64,000 nucleotides of DNA from an uncultured Clostridia bacterium (lineage in GTDB: Bacteria > Bacillota > Clostridia > UMGS1810): positions 1-64,000 of the forward strand of contig CAKSTL010000008.1 of NCBI GenBank assembly GCA_934500875.1. The letters are read 5' to 3'. Positions 7,983 to 14,834 of this stretch are shown here, piece after piece. The stretch's first letter is position 1, and every line of letters begins with the position of its first letter. The position numbers and the translations under genes are program-made. Under the pieces are notes generated by a model. It was not told the origin of the DNA and ran no database searches. It was given only the letters and a program-made list of their open reading frames with translations.

Positions 7983-7996
7983 CACTATGATATAAT
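7968..7996 (+). promoter_or_regulatory. Promoter of the Cro/CI-like gene
   Basis: TTGTTT (7968-7973), 17-base spacer, TATAAT (7991-7996). The -35 box lies inside the third palindrome, so a protein bound there would block transcription. Confidence 0.65.
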
Positions 7997-8023
7997 GGGG
8001 ATAATAAAAAAGGCGGTGGTTTT

Positions 8024-8236
8024 ATGGCAATAAGATATAAAATAGACATTTTGGCAGAACTCAAAAAAAAGGGTTATTCTTCAACTAAAATCAGAGAGAA
8101 AAAGTTAATCGGTCAATCATATCTGCAACAGCTTCGGCACGGCGAATTGGTTTCGTGGAAAACTTTTGACACTATTTGTTGTCTTTTGGATTGTCAGCCT
8201 GCAGACTTAATTGAATATGTTAAAGATACCGAATAG
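8024..8236 (+). CDS. Small Cro/CI-type HTH protein
   Basis: 70 residues that are almost entirely one helix-turn-helix domain of the XRE type: a first helix at 8-16, the turn and recognition helix around STKIREKKLIGQSYLQQLRHG, and a C-terminal CQPADLIEY segment typical of the family. AGGCGGTGG precedes the ATG. The promoter overlaps a palindrome, which suggests autoregulation and possibly repression of the divergent resolvase. It ends in TAG. Confidence 0.85.
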   Translation: MAIRYKIDILAELKKKGYSSTKIREKKLIGQSYLQQLRHGELVSWKTFDTICCLLDCQPADLIEYVKDTE

Positions 8237-8238
8237 GG

Positions 8239-8349
8239 GTGTTCAATAAAACAACTGTTTTCGTGAACACTTTTGAACACATACAAAAGGGCAGAATATG
8301 AGCTGAAAATCAGTGATTTCTGTTCAAGAAATGTTTTCTGCCCTTTTGT
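8239..8349. repeat. Nested hairpins with TGAACA motifs
   Basis: A hairpin 8239-8245 with 8264-8270 contains an inner stem 8248-8252 with 8257-8261. A perfect 14-bp inverted repeat follows, 8283-8296 with 8336-8349. The motif TGAACA or its complement occurs about five times in the region. It may terminate the Cro-like gene transcript, or be an operator or origin-like site; no U-tract clearly supports termination. Confidence 0.45.
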
Positions 8350-8515
8350 GAACAATGGGGCGCTGTATTCGGGAAAATTAAAATTTTGGCGGCAAAGGTC
8401 TTTTATGGGTGGCTTGCGCTCTTTTGAAATGTGATTTTTGTTTTGGATTACGGTTTTTATGTTCGTATGCGGCAAAAAAATTATATATTGTTTTACGGCT
8501 TATAACGCAAAAAAA
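8350..8515. other. Intergenic spacer, nothing recognised
   Basis: AT-rich DNA between the hairpins after the Cro-like gene and the terminator at 8516. A plus-strand frame here (8438-8746) has no ribosome binding site and overlaps the better-supported minus-strand gene. Confidence 0.4.
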
Positions 8516-8546
8516 CGGCAAGCAGTTATTAAAAAACTACTTGCCG
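8516..8546 (-). terminator. Terminator of the amber-interrupted gene
   Basis: A 12-bp stem with one mismatch (8516-8527 with 8535-8546) is followed on the minus strand by seven T, directly after the stop at 8554. Confidence 0.8.
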
Positions 8547-8553
8547 CTATATT

Positions 8554-8784
8554 TTATTTAAAATCTTTTAATAATTCTCCCAGTGCCTTATTTAAAGTTT
8601 CTTCAAGATTGGCTTCAATTTTCTTTTCTAATTCTTTTTCCTATTGCTCGCGTTGTCTTTTTTCTTCAAATTCTTTCATAAAAAGTTTTTTCTGTGCATA
8701 CTTTATTTCCCACGGCTCAAAACCGTCTAAATACATCTATGGATAATATTCGGGTATTCTTCTTGTTTTATAGTTAAGCAACAT
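8554..8784 (-). pseudogene. Small charged coiled-coil gene with two in-frame TAG codons
   Basis: A 77-codon frame (76 positions before a TAA) starts at an ATG with an AAGGAAG site and ends just before a good terminator. It is interrupted by TAG at codon 16 (8737-8739) and codon 48 (8641-8643). Between and after these the sequence stays protein-like: a MYLDGFEPWEIKYA segment, then a Lys/Glu-rich helix to the end. Both stops are one C-to-T change from CAG, and Gln would suit both contexts. It is probably a decaying gene; suppressed amber codons are the other reading. The neighbouring Cro-like gene and host genes use TAG as a normal stop. Confidence 0.6.
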
Positions 8785-8814
8785 TTTATTTTCACTTCCT
8801 TATTTTATAATTTA

Positions 8815-8894
8815 GGCTTTTATCAAAATTATAGCCGCTTGCGGCTATAAAATTTTGATAAAGCCCGTTATTGTATTTGAAAAATACAATAACG
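8815..8894. repeat. Two tandem strong hairpins
   Basis: A near-perfect hairpin of about 24 bp (8815-8838 with 8841-8865, small indels) is followed at once by a perfect 13-bp hairpin with a three-base loop (8866-8878 with 8882-8894). Both lie between the winged-helix-like gene and the amber-interrupted gene. They could be back-to-back terminators, protective structures or replication signals. Confidence 0.6.
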
Positions 8895-8944
8895 CAATTA
8901 AACAGTTTTGATATTTTAAGTCATTCTATTAACAGATAATATAT

Positions 8945-9613
8945 TTAATTATTATTTGTGTTAATAGGTTGATTTAAAAATGTATCGGCTATTAAATCAA
9001 TAAGTGTTTTTATTTCCTTTGAATAAAAAGCATTTTGCTCTATTTTAGGGCATTTATAAGGGTGTCCGCCTATGTATTTGCGCATTTTCCAATAAGCTGA
9101 GCCTGTTTCCATTATTCTTTTGCTATCCCAGTATATTTGCCAGCCTTTTTTATATTTTTCGTGTTCTATTTCTGTATAGCTTTTTTCGCCGTTCGGCAAA
9201 CTGTCTATAGCATAATATCTGCAATCGTTCTTAAAAACCGCTATATAATTATTGTTTTGAAGGTATCGGATACTTTTTGAAATGGTTTGCCGTGATATTG
9301 GTGTACCATTCGTGCGTAATATCTGTTCCATTTTTACTATTGGTAAAGTAATAAAGGTGTCATCACAAAATAAATATAGACAAAAATATTTAAATTTTTC
9401 AAAGTCCACATTTGCGGATATTTCTAATTCTGTAATACAATACAGTTTAAAGGCATTAGTTATCTTTTGAATTTCATAAGTCAAATTTTGCCCTCTGCCG
9501 CATACTTTAAATATAACTCCGTAACGCTCCAATTTTCGGTTTACTGATTGTCTGCTATGTGAATTTAAAGCGGCAAATATTTCATCTCTTTTGTATGTTC
9601 CTACTTTTAACAT
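8945..9613 (-). CDS. Putative winged-helix protein of the element
   Basis: 222 residues with a GGAAAGGAT site upstream. The N-terminus (about 5-45) looks like a helix-turn-helix: KRDEIFAALN then SRQSVNRKLERYG. A second HTH-like region occurs at about 95-125 (ISRQTISKSIRYLQNNNYIAV). The C-terminal third is basic and aromatic. Two winged helices would fit a replication initiator or transcription factor of a small mobile element. I do not recognise the family, so the role is inferred. It heads toward the tandem hairpins at 8815-8894. Confidence 0.55.
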   Translation of the reverse strand: MLKVGTYKRDEIFAALNSHSRQSVNRKLERYGVIFKVCGRGQNLTYEIQKITNAFKLYCITELEISANVDFEKFKYFCLYLFCDDTFITLPIVKMEQILRTNGTPISRQTISKSIRYLQNNNYIAVFKNDCRYYAIDSLPNGEKSYTEIEHEKYKKGWQIYWDSKRIMETGSAYWKMRKYIGGHPYKCPKIEQNAFYSKEIKTLIDLIADTFLNQPINTNNN

Positions 9614-9692
9614 TTTTTATCCTTTCCGTTTAAGTTAAGCATTTAACAAAAATTATGAATTTATTATTTTGTGTTAATATATTGACTTAATT

Positions 9693-10124
9693 TTATGAAG
9701 CCATTGCGAGGGCGTTTTCGTTTATTTCTGGTGTCACTATAACAGAAACATAAAGTTTACCGTTTTTTATTTTCGGTAATTCCTCATAATCGGGAAATTG
9801 CGTTATAAACCAGTTATATACATATCCGAATTTATTCTTCTGTATTTTGGATGCAGCTTTAATCAAAGTAAAAATCTTTAATAACTCCTGCGAATTTTCA
9901 TACAGCTTAATATAATCTTCCATTTTTCTGTATGTTAAGCCGTTGTAGGCTTTATTGTTTGAACTTTTGCGCGTATAATAAGCAATCTTCAAATTCGGGC
10001 ACAGGGAGCGGCAATGTTCTATAATCTGACATTCCTTTGAATTAGGGTATTCCATAGCCTTTTTTGCAAAATCCCTTGAAATTGTTAGCGTGCTTGTGGC
10101 AAAATTCATTTTATGGTCTTTCAT
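9693..10124 (-). CDS. Unknown element protein, paralogue of its neighbour
   Basis: 143 residues from the ATG preceded by AAGGAGG (a longer frame to 10169 lacks a site and overlaps the upstream gene). The core YNGLTYRKMEDYI, followed after about 40 residues by a WF-x-x-x-(F/Y)PDY motif, is shared with the product of 10141-10605. It is basic and mostly helical by appearance, with no signal peptide or membrane segment. The 16-base gap to the upstream gene implies one transcript. Function unknown. Confidence 0.65.
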   Translation of the reverse strand: MKDHKMNFATSTLTISRDFAKKAMEYPNSKECQIIEHCRSLCPNLKIAYYTRKSSNNKAYNGLTYRKMEDYIKLYENSQELLKIFTLIKAASKIQKNKFGYVYNWFITQFPDYEELPKIKNGKLYVSVIVTPEINENALAMAS

Positions 10125-10140
10125 CTTTATCCTCCTTTTG

Positions 10141-10605
10141 TTATGCGGCAAAATTTTCGTTTTCGCCATTGTCTGTTTCTGTCATTTCATTATCCAAAGC
10201 CGCAATTTTTTCAGCGGCTTTTTTCAATATTTCTTCTTCGTTAATAGAAGCTTCATTTGTCTTATATTCGGGATATTCATTTAAAAACCACTTTTTAGTA
10301 ATGGGGTATTTTGCGCCTTTTGCTTCTGCAACTTTTTTAACTGCTTCAAATTCAAGAAGTTTTTCAACGCTTCTGTTCTGTGTCAAAATATACTCTTTCA
10401 TTCTGTCAAATGTTAAACCGTTATATTTTTTCTTTTCCGTGTTTTCCTTGATTTCCTTTTGTACTACCTTAAAATCGGGATGTTCTGCAAGTTTTGCGGT
10501 CAGTTCTCTATACTCTGCTGTGTTTCCTGCGTTTGCCTTTCTGATAGCCGCCTTTGAGCCTACAATCGCCTTGTTGATAAAGTCGTAGTTAAAATAGTTT
10601 TTCAT
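10141..10605 (-). CDS. Unknown element protein, paralogue of its neighbour
   Basis: 154 residues with an AGGAG site. The core YNGLTFDRMKEYI and later WFLNEYPEY match the next gene downstream, so the two arose by duplication. The N-terminus has a charged helical region (about 15-60) and the C-terminus is an acidic tail rich in Glu and Asn. No catalytic motif or membrane segment is visible. It is the first gene of a minus-strand unit running toward 8945. Confidence 0.65.
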   Translation of the reverse strand: MKNYFNYDFINKAIVGSKAAIRKANAGNTAEYRELTAKLAEHPDFKVVQKEIKENTEKKKYNGLTFDRMKEYILTQNRSVEKLLEFEAVKKVAEAKGAKYPITKKWFLNEYPEYKTNEASINEEEILKKAAEKIAALDNEMTETDNGENENFAA

Positions 10606-10993
10606 GATTTTTAATCTCCTTTTGATTATAAATTTTTATTTTTAAGAGGTTTTTGTTTTCCTCTTGATTACATATTTATTATAGCACAGGCGGAGCGGCA
10701 ACCAGTCGTTATAATGGTACTTTAAAAAGTTTTAAGAAAAAAGTTTTTAAATTTTATTTTATGTAAAAAGATGAATTACAGTGTTTTAAAGCTGTATTAT
10801 TGTTTTGTGAAGATGTTTAAAGATGAACATAAATAAAAGGACTTGTTTTTATGATATAGCCATGTTATAATAACGAAAACTGGTACAATTCTTAAAAGGT
10901 ACAAGAATGACAGTATTTTAGATTAAAAAAGTTATTCAAAATTGGAACGGTACAAGAAAAAGTACAATCAGAGGCTAAAAACCGCACGAAAAA
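10606..10993. other. Right-end noncoding region with GTACAA repeats
   Basis: About 390 AT-rich bases without a gene. GTACAA occurs at 10883-10888, 10899-10904, 10950-10955 and 10962-10967, matching the hexamer set beside the integrase at the other end. These are probable right-arm integrase sites. The upstream part should hold the promoter of the minus-strand unit; I cannot fix its boxes. Confidence 0.5.
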
Positions 10994-11020
10994 GAGATAG
11001 AGCAAAAATTGCTCTATCTC
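10994..11020 (-). terminator. Terminator after rubredoxin
   Basis: A perfect 11-bp stem (10994-11004 with 11010-11020), five-base loop and T-run on the minus strand, eight bases beyond the rubredoxin stop. Confidence 0.85.
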
Positions 11021-11027
11021 CTGAAAC

Positions 11028-11183
11028 TTACTCTTCTTCAAAGGCATCTTTACCCAGTCCGCAGGTCGGGCACACCCAATCCTCGGGTACGTCCTCCCAC
11101 GCTGTGCCGGGAGCTATTCCGCTGTCGGGGTCACCGACTGCCGGGTCATAAACATAGCCGCAGGGGCAAACATATTTTTCCAT
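11028..11183 (-). CDS. Rubredoxin
   Basis: 51 residues, normal length. The two iron-binding knuckles are CPCG (6-9) and CPTCG (38-42), with the conserved GDPDSGIAPGT loop and WVCP. It carries electrons in the cytoplasm, here most likely to rubrerythrin for peroxide or oxygen removal. Its ATG lies 13 bases after the rubrerythrin stop, so the two are co-transcribed. Base composition is GC-richer than the element genes and like the chromosome. Yet it lies inside the two copies of the rubrerythrin end, so it is either cargo brought next to rubrerythrin or a native gene in an insertion more complex than a simple one. Confidence 0.93.
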   Translation of the reverse strand: MEKYVCPCGYVYDPAVGDPDSGIAPGTAWEDVPEDWVCPTCGLGKDAFEEE

Positions 11184-11196
11184 AAATATCACCTCA

Positions 11197-11262
11197 TTAA
11201 CCAAAATATCTCTTTAAAAGTCCCTCAAAGCCTTTTCCGTGTCTTGCTTCGTCCTTTGCCAT
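11197..11262. repeat. Right attachment-site copy within rubrerythrin
   Basis: Bases 11197-11244 match 2718-2765 exactly, and 11245-11262 match 2766-2783 with three synonymous differences. This is the stop codon and last codons of the complete rubrerythrin gene. Confidence 0.85.
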
Positions 11263-11748
11263 TTCGTGAACGGTATCGTGAATAGCGTCATAGCCAAGCT
11301 CTTTAGCTTTTTTAGCAAGCTCAAGCTTACCTGCTGTTGCGCCGCATTCAGCCTCGGAGCGAAGTTCGAGATTTTTCTTTGTTGAGGGTGTAACAACTTC
11401 TCCGAGAAGTTCAGCAAATTTTGCAGCGTGTTCAGCTTCTTCCAAAGCCGCTCTCATATAAAACTCGCCGATTTCGGGATAGCCCTCTCTTATAGCTTGT
11501 CTGCTCATTGCGATATACATACCGACTTCGGTACATTCGCCCTCAAAGTTTGCCTTAAGACCCTCGTAAACTTCCGGGTCAACCTTATCTTTTGCGCCGA
11601 CGCCGATAACGTGCTCGCACGCAAAGTTTAAAGCGCCCTCTTCCATAACGGTGAATTTTGAGCCGTCAACACCGCACTGGGGACATTTAGCAGGGGGTGT
11701 GTCACCCTCGTGAACATAACCGCAAACCGGACAAACAAATTTTTTCAT
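11197..11748 (-). CDS. Reverse rubrerythrin
   Basis: 183 residues from the ATG preceded by AAGGAG; the longer frame to 11817 adds a hydrophobic stretch with no ribosome site and runs over the promoter. The rubredoxin-like iron site is at the N-terminus (CPVCGY and CPQCG, about 4-25), the order typical of reverse rubrerythrins of clostridia. A ferritin-like diiron domain follows, with Glu/His ligands in ALEEAEHA and KDEARHG. It reduces hydrogen peroxide and oxygen with electrons from rubredoxin. Its 3' end is the insertion target of the integrative element, and the coding sequence remains complete. Confidence 0.93.
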   Translation of the reverse strand: MKKFVCPVCGYVHEGDTPPAKCPQCGVDGSKFTVMEEGALNFACEHVIGVGAKDKVDPEVYEGLKANFEGECTEVGMYIAMSRQAIREGYPEIGEFYMRAALEEAEHAAKFAELLGEVVTPSTKKNLELRSEAECGATAGKLELAKKAKELGYDAIHDTVHEMAKDEARHGKGFEGLLKRYFG

Positions 11749-11797
11749 AATAAACAACTCCTTAAATTTAAAATTAATAATAACGATTACTAATATT

Positions 11798-11825
11798 ATT
11801 ATACTATATTTTTTCAATTTGTCAA
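11798..11825 (-). promoter_or_regulatory. Rubrerythrin promoter
   Basis: On the minus strand, TTGACA (11825-11820), a 16-base spacer and TATAAT (11803-11798). Both boxes are consensus. AT-rich partly palindromic sequence between the -10 box and the gene could bind a PerR-type repressor, but no clear PerR box is visible. Confidence 0.8.
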
Positions 11826-11845
11826 TACTTTTTTAAAAAAATTTT

Positions 11846-12691
11846 TTAAATCATATTTTTATACTTTTTGCGATACTCTGTAGGGGTTGTGCCGAACGAC
11901 TTTTTAAAGCTTGCCGAAAAAGCGGCGTCGTTTGAAAAACCCACCTTTTCAGCCACTGCGTCAATTGAGTGTTTTGTGCAGGTAAGAAGCTCTTTTGCCT
12001 TGTTTAAGCGATAGTTTACTATATATTTGTGCAGGCTCAGCCCGGTGTGGCGGATAAACATTTTGCTCAGGTAATATTCGTGATAGCCCACAAGTTTTGC
12101 AAGAACGTCGTTTGTCAAATGCGAATTGTAGTTTTTTTCAACAAACTTCATAACTTCATCCACCGCATCGGCAGAGTTTGTGGTTTTAAAAACATTCTCA
12201 CGGTGCATTTCAATAAGCAGTTCTTTTAAAAGAGTGCTGCTTTTTTCACGGTAAAAAATTTTATGATTTGAAAATTCGCACAAAATTTCTTCTATTATAT
12301 GATACATTGCACCGGCATTGTTAAAAGCTTTGTATTTTGAAAGAAAACTGTTTTCAATAAGCGTGGGTGCAAGAATTTTGCCGGTGAAAAACTTATTTTC
12401 CGGCACGGGTGCAAACGGGACGGTTCTGCCGCTTTTTTCTTGCGTTAAGTCAAAATTAATTGCTATAAGCTTTGACGGCATATCCGCATAAATTGAATAA
12501 ATACTTCCTGCGTTGCAAAAGAAAACCGAGTCTTTTTCAAGCACAATTTTTCTGTCCGATATATTTACGGTGATTTTGCCCGACTTAATATACCATATGC
12601 GGCAGTCATAAACGCCGTTTTTTGCGATGTTTGCGTCTATGCCGACGTATGAGGCATAGCGGACAAACGGATTTATTTCGGAAAATTTCAT
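11846..12691 (-). CDS. AraC-family transcriptional regulator
   Basis: 281 residues: an N-terminal cupin-like sensor (about 20-100) and a C-terminal double helix-turn-helix (about 180-280) with the AraC signature IDAVAEKVGFSNDAAFSASFKKSFGTTPTEYRK. AAAGGAT precedes the ATG. It is divergent from the U32/radical SAM/QueG-like operon, which makes it the likely regulator of that operon. The effector is unknown. Confidence 0.9.
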   Translation of the reverse strand: MKFSEINPFVRYASYVGIDANIAKNGVYDCRIWYIKSGKITVNISDRKIVLEKDSVFFCNAGSIYSIYADMPSKLIAINFDLTQEKSGRTVPFAPVPENKFFTGKILAPTLIENSFLSKYKAFNNAGAMYHIIEEILCEFSNHKIFYREKSSTLLKELLIEMHRENVFKTTNSADAVDEVMKFVEKNYNSHLTNDVLAKLVGYHEYYLSKMFIRHTGLSLHKYIVNYRLNKAKELLTCTKHSIDAVAEKVGFSNDAAFSASFKKSFGTTPTEYRKKYKNMI

Positions 12692-12809
12692 TTTTTTATC
12701 CTTTATATTTGTTTTTCGATAATTTTGATTTGCTTTGCATATTTATAATATCACATAAAAGTGTTAAAATCAAGATAATAATAAAACTTATACAATGGGG
12801 GCGGTATGT

Positions 12810-13817
12810 TTGAAATTTGCAGTCGGACTGTCTTTGCACGACACCTCTTTTGTTGACGCTTTAATAAAAAACAAGAAACATATATATGAAGTATATTTTT
12901 CGTGGGGCGGTTTTCCGAACGGACGAAGCAGTCTTGAAAACGGAGAAAGAACGCTTTATGAAAGGCAGAACGAACAGGTTTCGGCGCTTAATAAGCTAAG
13001 CTGTGAGGGCATTGCGCTAAATATTTTGTTTAACGCAAACTGTTACGGAAGAGATAGTCAGTCACGTTCGTTCTTTGAAAAAATCGGCGCAGCGCTCGAT
13101 TACATATCGCAAAATTTTAATCTGTCGTCCGTCACCACCACATCACCGCTTATTGCAAAATTTGTGAAAAATAACTTTTCAAACCTTGCAACAAGGGCGT
13201 CGGTAAATATGGAAATAGGCACAATTCAGGGTATGGATTATCTTGCGCCGTATTTTGACGGATACTATATGAAACGCGAGTTTAACCGTGATTTTGATAC
13301 TATAAAAAAGCTTAAAAATTGGTGCGGAGAGAACGGAAAAACTTTGCACATTCTTGCAAACAGCGGATGTTTAAACAATTGCTCTGCTCATATTTTCCAC
13401 GACAATCTTGTGGCGCACGAGGATGAAATTTCAAAAATGGACAATGCGTACAATTTTACGGGAATATGCCACGAATACCTTAAAAATAAGGAAAAACGCC
13501 TGTCGCTCGTGCGTGATACCAATTTTATACGTCCCGAGGATTTGCACCTTTATGAGCCGTTTTTTGACTCTGTAAAGCTTGCTACAAGGGTTTCGGACAA
13601 ACCTTTGCACATACTTGAGAGCTATATTAACGAAAAATGTACGGGGAATATTCTTGAAATTTTAGAACCCAATCACGCAGGGCGGATTTATCCGTATGTA
13701 ATTGACAATCAAAAGCTTAAAAACGACTATCTTTATTGCGGTCACGACTGCTCAAAGTGCAGCAAATGCGAGGAAAATTACAAAAATGCATTGATAAATC
13801 TGGAAGAAATGTATTGA
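12810..13817 (+). CDS. U32-like Fe-S protein
   Basis: 335 residues from a TTG preceded by GGGGGCGG; an ATG at 12795 overlaps that site and is less likely. The fold looks like the TIM barrel of the U32 'peptidase' family, with the family-type segment NSGCLNNCSAHIFHDNLVAHE-like at about 190-210 (two Cys, two His) and a C-terminal Cys cluster in YCGHDCSKCSKC. Characterised U32 proteins (UbiU/UbiV, TrhP, RlhA) bind 4Fe-4S clusters and hydroxylate quinones or RNA without oxygen. The gene overlaps the next by one base (TGATG). Substrate unknown; it differs from the U32 members I know. Confidence 0.75.
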   Translation: MKFAVGLSLHDTSFVDALIKNKKHIYEVYFSWGGFPNGRSSLENGERTLYERQNEQVSALNKLSCEGIALNILFNANCYGRDSQSRSFFEKIGAALDYISQNFNLSSVTTTSPLIAKFVKNNFSNLATRASVNMEIGTIQGMDYLAPYFDGYYMKREFNRDFDTIKKLKNWCGENGKTLHILANSGCLNNCSAHIFHDNLVAHEDEISKMDNAYNFTGICHEYLKNKEKRLSLVRDTNFIRPEDLHLYEPFFDSVKLATRVSDKPLHILESYINEKCTGNILEILEPNHAGRIYPYVIDNQKLKNDYLYCGHDCSKCSKCEENYKNALINLEEMY

Positions 13818-14812
13818 TGGATGCGCTGAAAAAACTGTATGTCGAGCCGTCGTCGGTGTGTAATCTCAACTGCAAAATGTGCTTTCGGAGCGGCTGGATT
13901 GACGAGAAAAAAGAGCTTATGAGCGGAAAAATATGGGAAAATGTTTTATTCTCGATTCCGCAGTGCAAGGATATCGAAACGGTTATGTTTGCCGGAATGG
14001 GCGAGCCTCTTACGCACCCGAAAATATTTGATATGATTAAAGATGCGTCAGATTTGAATGTCAGTGTTTGCCTTCTTACGAACGGCACAATGCTTGACCG
14101 CTCCTGCACGGAAAAACTTATTAAAAACGGTCTTAGTATGCTCTGGGTTTCGGTTGACGGTTTTTCCAAAGAAAGCTATGAAAAAATTCAGATAGGCTCA
14201 CGTTACGATTTGATATACAATAATCTGCGGTATTTTTCTTTGAATAAAGAAAAGTGCAAATTGGGAATTACGTTTGTAATTATGAAGGAAAACGAGGCGG
14301 AACTTTGCAAAATAAATGATTTTGCAAACCGTGTCGGCGCAGATGAAATAAATTTAAGTTTTGCCATACCGTCAGCGCCCGTTAAGGCAGAAGATACCCT
14401 GTACGACAGCAAAATACTCATTGGCAAGATGAAAAGACTTTGCAAAAACAGCGAAAAACGAAAGCTTAACTTTTGCCCCTTTGTTGAGGGCGGTATGGCT
14501 TTTATAAAGTCAAACGGAGATGTGTGCCCGTGTATGCAGCTTCTGCACAGCTCGTATACATATCTTTTTGAAGAAAAAAGAATGGTTATGTCGCATAATT
14601 TCGGCAATATTTCGGAAAACTCCCTTAAATATATATGGGAGGGCGAACAGTATGCCGGTTTCAGAAAAAAGGTGCTTGATTTTGAGTTTCCCGACTGCAC
14701 CTTGTGCGACGGCTGTGATGACAGATTGGAAAACAAAAAAGATTGTATGTTTAATTCCTTCCCGACCTGCGGCGCTTGTCTTTGGGCGCAGGGTGCGGCA
14801 AGGTGTCCATAA
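13817..14812 (+). CDS. Radical SAM/SPASM protein
   Basis: 331 residues; the ATG overlaps the stop of the U32-like gene, and the upstream extension of the frame is spurious. CNLNCKMC (about 17-24) binds the radical SAM 4Fe-4S cluster; GMGEPLTHP follows. The C-terminal part (about 215-330) is Cys-rich: CPF, GDVCPCMQL, CTLCDGCDD and CGACLWAQG, a SPASM-type region holding one or two extra clusters. SPASM enzymes modify peptides or proteins or act in cofactor synthesis. No precursor peptide is visible nearby, so the target could be a metabolite, tRNA or cofactor. The next gene follows after 22 bases. Confidence 0.85.
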   Translation: MDALKKLYVEPSSVCNLNCKMCFRSGWIDEKKELMSGKIWENVLFSIPQCKDIETVMFAGMGEPLTHPKIFDMIKDASDLNVSVCLLTNGTMLDRSCTEKLIKNGLSMLWVSVDGFSKESYEKIQIGSRYDLIYNNLRYFSLNKEKCKLGITFVIMKENEAELCKINDFANRVGADEINLSFAIPSAPVKAEDTLYDSKILIGKMKRLCKNSEKRKLNFCPFVEGGMAFIKSNGDVCPCMQLLHSSYTYLFEEKRMVMSHNFGNISENSLKYIWEGEQYAGFRKKVLDFEFPDCTLCDGCDDRLENKKDCMFNSFPTCGACLWAQGAARCP

Positions 14813-14834
14813 TGCAAGAAAGGTTTGTGATAAA

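Larger units (their letters stand above)
2718..11244. mobile_element. Integrative element inserted at the 3' end of rubrerythrin
   Basis: A segment of about 8.5 kb bounded by direct copies of the rubrerythrin 3' end (2718-2765 and 11197-11244, 48 identical bases). It contains a complete tyrosine integrase just inside the left repeat, a WYL regulator, a structured RNA, Zn-finger and coiled-coil proteins, a serine resolvase, a Cro/CI-like protein and several unknown genes. No relaxase, conjugation protein, capsid protein or transposase is recognisable. The gene remains complete because the element supplies an identical end, which is common for tyrosine-integrase elements. The exact right limit is uncertain because a host-like rubredoxin gene lies between the right repeat and the arm-like motifs at 10883-10967. 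Confidence 0.75.

Noticed and set aside
8438..8746. A 102-codon plus-strand frame
   Set aside because: No ribosome binding site and low-complexity content; it is the complement of the amber-interrupted gene and its terminator.
10942..11151. A 69-codon plus-strand frame over the rubredoxin gene
   Set aside because: The minus strand encodes an unmistakable rubredoxin with both Cys pairs, start signal and terminator.
2718..11244. A prophage or conjugative element
   Set aside because: No structural, lysis, relaxase or type IV secretion genes were found; the region is too small and gene content does not fit.
14520..14834. N-terminal extension of the first QueG-like protein
   Set aside because: It lies inside the radical SAM gene; a start with ribosome binding site at 14835 gives a protein collinear with its paralogues.
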